A stretch of 41,478 bases of DNA from a virus. Below, in pieces: positions 35,500 to 41,478 of the stretch. The notes under the pieces are model-generated. The model was not told the origin of the DNA. It ran no database searches and was given only the letters and a program-made list of their open reading frames with translations. A program made the position numbers and the translations under genes. Position 1 is the stretch's first letter; each line of letters opens with the position of its first letter. The stretch covers positions 1 to 41,478 of the IMG/VR virus record IMGVR_UViG_3300017753_003779; one strand, 5' to 3'.

Positions 35500-37410
35500 A
35501 TGGAAAATTTTAGTAGTGCTGATGTTGTATTTGTTGCTGATATGTTTCTTGAAGATTATGGTGGCGGTGCTGAGAGAACAACTGAAGCGTTATTCGAAGT
35601 TTCACCGTATAAAACATGCAAAATAAAGTCAAATGAAGTAACACAAGAAGTAATTCAACAAGGTGCAAGTAAATTCTGGGTATTTTTTAACTACAGGGGT
35701 ATGGATCACAGCCTTATACCTTTAATTGTCGCAAACTGTCATTATGCAATCGTAGAATATGATTATAAATTCTGTCAGTATAGATCAATTGACTTACATA
35801 AAAGAGAAACTAGTAAAAATTGTGACTGTAATGATACACAACTAGGAAAAATTATTTCTGCTTTTTTACACGGATCTGAACATATCTTTTGGATGTCACA
35901 AAGACAGTCTGAAATTTATCATGAGAGGTTTTCTTTTTTAAAAGACAATAAACAGACAGTGCTAAGTTCTATTTTTTCTGTTGATGACTTAGAATATATT
36001 GAAAGGCTTAGAAATTCAAGAGAAACGAATGGTTGGAGTAAAAATCATTGGGCAGTTATAGATGGAAATAGTTGGATTAAAGGAGTTGAAGAGAGTTCAA
36101 TTGCTGTTACTGAAACGTTTCCAGAAAGTACAGTAGAAGTTCTTGGAAGCTTATCCTATTATGATTTATTAAAGTCCTTATCAGAGTTTCACGGATTGTC
36201 ATTTCAACCACTTGGCGGTGATACGTGCCCCAGGACTGTAATTGAAGCTTCACTTTTAGGTTTGGAATTGTTACTTAATGATAATGTACAACACATGAAT
36301 GAAGATTGGTTCACAAGTGACATTGACGAAATCGAATCGTATTTACTTAGTCGACCCCAAGTTTTCTGGGATAAGATATCTAACTTTATTGATAGAGACA
36401 TAATGTTAAGTGGATATACTACTACGAAGAATGTGATATCAAGTGATTATCCTTGGGAAGCATCAATTCAATCTTTGTTAGCTTTTTGTGATGAGGTAGT
36501 AGTTGTCGACGGTGGCAGTACTGATGGCACTTGGGAAGCACTCGAGTCTTTGGCGATGGTAGAAGAAAAGTTAAGAATATATCAGTTTAAAAGAGACTGG
36601 GATCACTACAGGTTTGCAGTTTTTGACGGTCAGCAAAAAGCCGTTGCACGTTCATTATGCAAAGGAGATTGGTGTTGGCAAATGGATATTGATGAGGTTG
36701 TGCACGAAAATGATTATGACAAAGTTAAAAAGCTTGCTAGACAGATACCAAAGTCTGTTAAACTTGTATGCCTACCTGTAATTGATTACTGGGGTAAGGA
36801 GGATAAGGTTAGAGTTGATGTAAATCCATGGAAATGGAGATTATCAAGAAATGATACACATATCACTCACGACATTCCTGCACAACATAGAAGATATGAT
36901 GAAAATGGAAACGTATTTTCTCTAGGTTCAGACGGATGTGATTATGTACATACAGATAATTACCAACCAATTCCGCATATGAATTTTTATACACCCCAGC
37001 ACGAACAGATAAGACAACAAATATTAAATGATAGAAACTTTAGAGATAAGAATTTAGAAAATTATAGTAACTTTATTAATTCTGCTGCTAGAGAATTGCC
37101 AACTGTTCACCACTATTCTTGGTTTGACATTAAAAGAAAAATATACACATACAAAAATTATTGGAGTAAACATTGGGCAAGTATTTATAACAAAGTAACT
37201 GATGATATTCCGGAAAATAACATGTTTTTTGACAAGTGTTGGTCTGAAGTCTCAGATGAAGAAATTGTAAATTTAGCAGAAAAAATGAATAATGAATTAG
37301 GTGGTTGGATATTTCACAACAGAATAGACTTTAGCAGGCCCACACCTTGGTATAAAATAGAATCAGGACATCCTGATTTGATTAAAAATTGGCTTGAGGA
37401 GAGAAAGTAA
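35500..37410 (+). CDS. Two-domain glycosyltransferase (GT-B-like plus GT-A)
   Basis: 636 residues, ATG after GTAGGAGATTGT. The first 300 resemble a GT4-like transferase: GGGAERTTEALFE at about 25 and the C-terminal PRTVIEASLLGLELLLNDN. From about 310 a GT2-like domain follows: VVVVDGGSTDGTWEALES and the metal-binding W-QMDIDEV (DxD-like). Later parts (HMNFYTPQHEQIRQQ, VHHYSWFDIKRK) resemble phage and bacterial GT2 proteins. The fusion could add two sugars in sequence. First of a tight operon of sugar genes. Confidence 0.82.
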   Translation: MENFSSADVVFVADMFLEDYGGGAERTTEALFEVSPYKTCKIKSNEVTQEVIQQGASKFWVFFNYRGMDHSLIPLIVANCHYAIVEYDYKFCQYRSIDLHKRETSKNCDCNDTQLGKIISAFLHGSEHIFWMSQRQSEIYHERFSFLKDNKQTVLSSIFSVDDLEYIERLRNSRETNGWSKNHWAVIDGNSWIKGVEESSIAVTETFPESTVEVLGSLSYYDLLKSLSEFHGLSFQPLGGDTCPRTVIEASLLGLELLLNDNVQHMNEDWFTSDIDEIESYLLSRPQVFWDKISNFIDRDIMLSGYTTTKNVISSDYPWEASIQSLLAFCDEVVVVDGGSTDGTWEALESLAMVEEKLRIYQFKRDWDHYRFAVFDGQQKAVARSLCKGDWCWQMDIDEVVHENDYDKVKKLARQIPKSVKLVCLPVIDYWGKEDKVRVDVNPWKWRLSRNDTHITHDIPAQHRRYDENGNVFSLGSDGCDYVHTDNYQPIPHMNFYTPQHEQIRQQILNDRNFRDKNLENYSNFINSAARELPTVHHYSWFDIKRKIYTYKNYWSKHWASIYNKVTDDIPENNMFFDKCWSEVSDEEIVNLAEKMNNELGGWIFHNRIDFSRPTPWYKIESGHPDLIKNWLEERK

Positions 37411-37715
37411 TGCAATCAGAAAATTTATTTCAAGTTTTTTCACAAGTTTTTATACAAAGTCAGCAATCTTTTAACAAATGTGACGTTGAATTAAGAACTA
37501 AATGTAGAACATTAGCAGAGAAACTTAACAAAGTGGTAGACGAGTTAGAAAAGGATCCTTTTTTAGCAGACTTGAATTTAATATCTACACTTGAAGAAGA
37601 TACTCTTCATATATTAAGAAGTACTTCTGAATTAGAAAGTAGAAGAGAACACATTAAAGAATCAGTAAGGTCACTCCAAGATTCTACACAAATTAAAATC
37701 GGAAGGAGAAACTAA
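37410..37715 (+). CDS. Small coiled-coil protein in the sugar operon
   Basis: 101 residues, starting on the last base of the preceding stop (TAATG). Helical throughout with heptad-like leucines (CRTLAEKLNKVVDELEKD, LHILRSTSELESRREHIKES). No enzyme motif. It directly joins the next transferase, so it may be a subunit or unrelated filler. Function unknown. Confidence 0.75.
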   Translation: MQSENLFQVFSQVFIQSQQSFNKCDVELRTKCRTLAEKLNKVVDELEKDPFLADLNLISTLEEDTLHILRSTSELESRREHIKESVRSLQDSTQIKIGRRN

Positions 37716-38438
37716 ATGAGAAAAACAGTGTGTTTTGTAACACCAACTTATAATGCATCTTTTCACCTCGAAGAATGTTATGAGTCTTTAAAAGAACAAT
37801 CTAACCCTAATTGGGATTGGGTTATTTTAAACGACATGTCGACTGATGATACATTTGAAATTGCTAATAAAATTGTACTTGCTGATGAGAGAGAAAGAGT
37901 AACAGTTATTAATCACGATCACAAAAAATTTGCGCTAAAAGGTATTTATGATTACTTGAAAAATTACAACAAATCATCCCAACAGATAATTGCAATTCTT
38001 GACGGAGACGATTCATTGTGTAATGAAAACACTGTTGAATTAATATTAAAGTCATATGAAGAAGATAAAAATTTAGACGCATTGTGGACATCTCACACGT
38101 GGGATATTAACGGTATGAATATATCGAAAGAACTCCCTGATAATTTAAACCCATACCAATACCCATGGGTAAGTTCGCATTTAAAAACATTCAATGTAAA
38201 TGTTTTTAAAAAAATTAATCCACGCAATTTTCAAGACATGGAAGGTAACTGGTTCGAAAGAGGCTATGACCAAGCACTCTTTCTTCCTATTCTTTACTTG
38301 GCAAGAAAAAGAATGTTTTTAGATGAAATATGTTACTTGTATAGAATTAACTCTAACTCTCTAAAAGTAAGAGATTGGAAAGAAAAGAATCAAATGGATG
38401 CAATACGCTTGGTAAGAGCTAGAGGATATATCACTTGA
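37716..38438 (+). CDS. GT2-family glycosyltransferase
   Basis: 240 residues, about the size of a minimal GT-A domain. Nucleotide-sugar site: VCFVTPTYNASFHLEECYES, DWVILNDMSTDDT, and the metal-binding IIAILDGDDSL (DxD). The substrate cannot be told. Begins one base after the coiled-coil gene and ends in a TTGA overlap with the next transferase. Confidence 0.88.
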   Translation: MRKTVCFVTPTYNASFHLEECYESLKEQSNPNWDWVILNDMSTDDTFEIANKIVLADERERVTVINHDHKKFALKGIYDYLKNYNKSSQQIIAILDGDDSLCNENTVELILKSYEEDKNLDALWTSHTWDINGMNISKELPDNLNPYQYPWVSSHLKTFNVNVFKKINPRNFQDMEGNWFERGYDQALFLPILYLARKRMFLDEICYLYRINSNSLKVRDWKEKNQMDAIRLVRARGYIT

Positions 38439-39346
38439 AAGTTTTCACTCACAATTTCAACCCTGAATCAAATAGTGGACCAAATAAATTCACCAGAACG
38501 CTTTTCAAATCTTTAGTTGAGAAAGATAATGTAACGTTTAGTAATCAAGAAGAAGCCGACGTTGAATTCTGTTTAATTCAACAGCAACTACCTAAGGTTA
38601 AACCTATGCTGCTACGCTTGGATGGAATATGGTTTAATTCTGAACAGGAATATAATAAGCAAAACGCAATTATTCACTATTCCTACAATAACGCAGACGC
38701 AGTAGTTTTTCAATCCCAGTTCAATAAGAAGCTAGTTGAAGCTTGGTTCGGTATTCACAAAAATAGTCACGTAATTAATAATGCAAGTGACAGTAGGTTA
38801 ATAAATTCTGCGAATAAAAGGTTTTGGGATAAAAGGTTCGGTAAAAATACAGAAGTTTGGAGTTGTGCTTCTAGCTGGAGACCACACAAAAGATTGAATG
38901 AGAATATTAGATACTTTTTAGAATTCGCACCTAAAGATGCTATTTTTGCAATTGCGGGCGCAATAGGAATGGACGACGCCAAAGCAATAATCCCAAATGA
39001 TAAACGGATAATTTTAATGGGTGAACTAGACTATATGAGTTTACTATCACTGTATAGACGTTCTTCTACATTTGTTCACTTGGCGTACCTAGATCACTGC
39101 CCTAACGTAGTTGTGGATGCACAGTCTTCCGGCTGTCAAATTGTATGCTCTAGTACTGGTGGAACAAAAGAGGTTGTCAATGATGGGATATTAATAATTG
39201 AAGATGAGTGGGATTTTAAGCCCATCGCATTATATCGTCCTCCACCTATGGATTTTTCAAAATCAGTTAAGATTAAAACTAATAATAGAAATAATTTTCA
39301 AAAATGTGTAAGTAAATATTTCAACATAATGAAGGAATTAAAGTAA
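38435..39346 (+). CDS. GT4-like glycosyltransferase
   Basis: 303 residues from a TTG at 38435 overlapping the previous stop; AGAGGA lies 9 bases upstream. The N-terminus NFNPESNSGPNKFTRTLFKS and QSQFNKKLVEAWFG, then CASSWRPHKRLNENIRYFLE and LDHCPNVVVDAQSSGCQIVC are typical of GT-B transferases, with the last block the donor-binding motif. It probably adds a sugar to the same product as its neighbours. Confidence 0.85.
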   Translation: MKVFTHNFNPESNSGPNKFTRTLFKSLVEKDNVTFSNQEEADVEFCLIQQQLPKVKPMLLRLDGIWFNSEQEYNKQNAIIHYSYNNADAVVFQSQFNKKLVEAWFGIHKNSHVINNASDSRLINSANKRFWDKRFGKNTEVWSCASSWRPHKRLNENIRYFLEFAPKDAIFAIAGAIGMDDAKAIIPNDKRIILMGELDYMSLLSLYRRSSTFVHLAYLDHCPNVVVDAQSSGCQIVCSSTGGTKEVVNDGILIIEDEWDFKPIALYRPPPMDFSKSVKIKTNNRNNFQKCVSKYFNIMKELK

Positions 39347-40203
39347 TGGGTCTTGGTGGTTATTTGACTTGGACAGCAGCAGCTAGAGAAATTAAAAAAG
39401 TTGTTGCCAATAACAATGTAAAAATGTTACCAGTAGAACAACACGGTAATTTTTTAAAATTAATTAAAAGTCCTTCCTTTTATAATAATTCTGATTTTTT
39501 CCAAGGTGATAGCGATGATGAAAACGTTTTTTTGTTTCCTCTTATTTTGAATAATCCTCACGCAAATTACTGCAAAAGTGACACACCAACAAAAGCTCTT
39601 CATAGGTATGATAAGCATATAATTGAACAAATTTGTGAGTGTTATGGTATAAAAGAACCAGAACTAAAATGTGTTGTAAAATTAAGTGACTTAGAAAAAG
39701 AATGGGCAAGAGATTACCACAATTCTATTTTAAAAGGTGAAAAATACATCACAATAGAACCCTTTTCAAAAGATAATTACACGCCAAATAGAAATTATCC
39801 GTTTGAAAAATGGCAAGAAATTGTAAATGCAGTCCACAATAAAATAAAAATCGTCCAGGTCGGTAACGCAGGTACCCCTGTCTTGAACAACGTAGTAGAC
39901 TTAACAGGACAAACATCATTTAGGCAGGCAATATCAGTAATTGAGAGATCAGAATTGTTTTTGGCAACAGAAAGTGGTTTAGTGCATGCAACAACAGCTG
40001 TAAATACAAAGTCAATAGTTATAATAACCGGTTATCAGTCAGAAAAAATGGTGGCTTACCCGCAAAATATCAATGTTAACATATCTTCACACGGTCCGTG
40101 TGGTTTAAAGACAGAGTGTCCTGATTGTAAAAAAGATGCTGAAAATTATGATCTAACTAATATCGTGCGCTTAATTCAGGAAGAATTATGTCTGGAAAAA
40201 TAA
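39346..40203 (+). CDS. GT9-like heptosyltransferase
   Basis: 285 residues from a TAATG junction. The C-terminal half has the GT9 pattern: ITIEPFSKDNYTPNRNYPFE, WQEIVNAV, VVDLTGQTSFRQAISVIER and LFLATESGLVHATTAVNTKS, corresponding to the ADP-heptose:LPS transferase core. The N-terminal domain begins GLGGYLTWTAAAREI, similar to GxGDxLxxTP. The adjoining heptose genes support ADP-heptose as donor. Overlaps the next gene by 16 bases. Confidence 0.82.
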   Translation: MGLGGYLTWTAAAREIKKVVANNNVKMLPVEQHGNFLKLIKSPSFYNNSDFFQGDSDDENVFLFPLILNNPHANYCKSDTPTKALHRYDKHIIEQICECYGIKEPELKCVVKLSDLEKEWARDYHNSILKGEKYITIEPFSKDNYTPNRNYPFEKWQEIVNAVHNKIKIVQVGNAGTPVLNNVVDLTGQTSFRQAISVIERSELFLATESGLVHATTAVNTKSIVIITGYQSEKMVAYPQNINVNISSHGPCGLKTECPDCKKDAENYDLTNIVRLIQEELCLEK

Positions 40204-40586
40204 TTTTTACTAACGGCTGTTTTGATGTTCTTCACAGAGGACATATTGAATTATTAAAATACTGTCATAGTTTGGGTAAAGTTGTAATTGTTGGATTAAA
40301 CAGCGATGCTAGCGTAAAACGGTTAAAGGGTGATAAAAGACCGATAAACAACCAGCAAGATAGAAAACTAATGTTAGAAAGTATAAAATACGTTGACAAA
40401 GTAATTGTATTTAAAGAAGATACACCTTATAATCTAATTAGAGAAGTTAATCCTGATGTCATAGTTAAAGGTGGTGATTATAAACCCCAAGATGTCGTAG
40501 GAAAAGATATTTGTGAGGTAAAGATATTTAATAATGTCCCAGGTTATTCAACAACAAAAGCCATACAAAATATTACTGGTGGGTGA
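40188..40586 (+). CDS. Heptose-1-phosphate adenylyltransferase (HldE C-domain, RfaE2)
   Basis: 132 residues, the length of a stand-alone domain. FTNGCFDVLHRGH (residues 7-19) contains the HxGH nucleotide-transfer motif; VVIVGLNSDASVKRLKGDKR, and DVIVKGGDYKPQDVVGKDI follow, as in RfaE2 or the C-terminal half of HldE. It would make ADP-D-glycero-beta-D-manno-heptose from the heptose-1-phosphate. Encoded separately from and before the kinase, unlike the usual fused HldE with the kinase first. A related cytidylyltransferase (such as TagD-type) is the alternative. Confidence 0.85.
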   Translation: MSGKIIFTNGCFDVLHRGHIELLKYCHSLGKVVIVGLNSDASVKRLKGDKRPINNQQDRKLMLESIKYVDKVIVFKEDTPYNLIREVNPDVIVKGGDYKPQDVVGKDICEVKIFNNVPGYSTTKAIQNITGG

Positions 40587-41319
40587 AATATGCCAAGATG
40601 TTTATGTTTTTGGAGAAGTCAATAGACTTAGTCCAGAAGCTCCAGTACCAGTATTGAAAAAGTCAAGAAAAGAATACAGGTTGGGAATGTCTGGAAATGT
40701 GCATAAAAACATACAGGAGATGTCAAGTAATACGGAAGTTCACTTTTATTGTAATTCAATTAAAAAAATTAAAAAGATTAGGTATATTGATGAAAAATCA
40801 AAATATCAAATTATGAGATATGATATTGAAAAAGAGTTGCTTCCTCTAGATGTTTCTGAAATAACAGATCAAGACTACGATTTAATTGTAATTTCAGACT
40901 ACAATAAAGGTTATTTAAGCGAAAAAACAATAACTTCTTTGTGTGAAAAATTTAAAGATTGCAAAATTTTTGTAGATACAAAAAGACAAATGTTATCCAG
41001 TTTTCAAAACTGTGTAATAAAAATTAACGAAATCGAATCAATCTCGATGAAACATAAAAGTAAAACGGCTGAGTTAATAACAACATTAGGCGCAAGAGGT
41101 TGTACTTATCTAGGTAAAAGCTATCCTGTAGATAAAGTCGAAGTACATGATGTTTGCGGAGCTGGAGATGTATTTTTAGCAGCATTAGCAGTAAGATGGC
41201 TAGAAACTAAAGATATTATTAAGTCGATAAAAACAGCTAACAAATGTGCTTCTTTGAGCGTAACAAAATTAGGTTGTTATACAATCACAAGGACAGAATA
41301 TGAAAACTTACGTGTTTGA
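40534..41319 (+). CDS. Heptose-7-phosphate kinase (HldE N-domain, RfaE1)
   Basis: 261 residues from an ATG within the previous gene (53-base overlap; GAGG 16 bases upstream). PfkB/ribokinase fold. RLSPEAPVPVLKKSRKEYRL is the HldE signature, and VHDVCGAGDVFLAALAV carries the GAGD catalytic Asp. Slightly short, with the middle region (DLIVISDYNKGYL) conserved. Together with the adenylyltransferase it rebuilds HldE from two proteins. Overlaps the next gene by 20 bases. Confidence 0.87.
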   Translation: MSQVIQQQKPYKILLVGEICQDVYVFGEVNRLSPEAPVPVLKKSRKEYRLGMSGNVHKNIQEMSSNTEVHFYCNSIKKIKKIRYIDEKSKYQIMRYDIEKELLPLDVSEITDQDYDLIVISDYNKGYLSEKTITSLCEKFKDCKIFVDTKRQMLSSFQNCVIKINEIESISMKHKSKTAELITTLGARGCTYLGKSYPVDKVEVHDVCGAGDVFLAALAVRWLETKDIIKSIKTANKCASLSVTKLGCYTITRTEYENLRV

Positions 41320-41478
41320 CATTGACGGAACTATTTGCACATTGATAGAAGGCGACTACTCAGAAGCGAAACCAATCATTGAAAGAATTAAAAAAATTAA
41401 TAATCTATACTTAGCGGGACATTATATAATTTTTCAAACAGCAAGAGGTATGGGTAGATTTAAAAATGACAAAGAAAA
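41300..41478 (+). CDS. HAD-family sugar phosphatase, 5' part (partial)
   Basis: 59 residues before the window ends; the ATG lies in the preceding gene. MKTYVFDIDGTICTL has the HAD nucleophile motif DxDGT, and YIIFQTARGMGRFKND fits small capsule/LPS phosphatases. In this operon it may supply the dephosphorylation step between the two HldE reactions (the role of GmhB), although similarity to capsule-type HAD phosphatases leaves other substrates open. Confidence 0.8.
   Translation, partial: MKTYVFDIDGTICTLIEGDYSEAKPIIERIKKINNLYLAGHYIIFQTARGMGRFKNDKE

Overview
The window is a gene-dense piece of a large tailed double-stranded DNA phage (Caudoviricetes). Many small ORFs sit behind near-identical promoters. 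It also carries a PIN-PhoH ATPase, a UV-damage endonuclease, a lone tRNA-Leu(UAA), a repeat-rich fibre-like protein and glycosyltransferases. Several proteins start with a basic amphipathic leader ending in an (L/I)xE motif, which resembles the capsid-targeting and prohead-protease system of T4-like myoviruses. Shine-Dalgarno sites (AGGAG) are strong and promoters are sigma70-like with extended -10 elements. Together with ADP-heptose/LPS-type sugar genes this suggests a Gram-negative, probably proteobacterial and possibly aquatic host. No capsid, tail-tube or terminase gene is visible, so virion morphology is inferred. Identifications come from reading motifs, not from database searches.

Layout. 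(1) 1-7.44 kb: about 26 small plus-strand ORFs in 1-4 gene cassettes. Each cassette follows a promoter with a GTGYAAC heptamer exactly 16 bp before TATACT. Most products are unknown; one is a minimal DNA polymerase X-like nucleotidyltransferase. Two 5-codon micro-ORFs stand in structured leaders. (2) 7.44-9.44 kb: GC-richer and largely non-coding, holding tRNA-Leu, the second copy of a structured RNA first seen at 828-980, a field of TCTCGCGC repeats, a minus-strand gene with tandem promoters and terminator, and a GGGCCC-rich palindromic block at a transcription divergence point. (3) 9.44-12.6 kb: three small leader-bearing proteins flanking a cassette that encodes a viperin-family radical SAM enzyme. 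(4) 12.7-20.9 kb: a fatty-acid-hydroxylase-like membrane protein, a secreted M10-type metalloprotease, a DUF192 protein, three large leader-bearing virion-type proteins (one joins muramidase, tyrosine phosphatase and SGNH hydrolase domains), an HExxH protein and a trypsin-like protease. (5) 21.0-32.2 kb: UvdE, a nucleotidyltransferase, the complete YeaH/SpoVR/PrkA triad, a degenerate GroEL-like protein, an Hc1 histone-like protein, a sigma region 4-like protein and PIN-PhoH. (6) 32.2-41.5 kb: fibre-like proteins, then a tightly overlapping sugar operon with four glycosyltransferases, a split HldE and a HAD phosphatase that runs off the end.

Working model. Early cassettes are read by a sigma70-type holoenzyme from one stereotyped promoter family that also serves viperin, UvdE, the metalloprotease and the tRNA. 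A second element (AGATAGTTATA) precedes small leader-bearing proteins that could be packaged and injected like T4 internal proteins. The most unusual parts are the phage-borne viperin, the candidate injected polyprotein with an internal copy of the processing site, the paired unknown structured RNAs, the degenerate chaperonin next to PrkA, and the phage heptose pathway.
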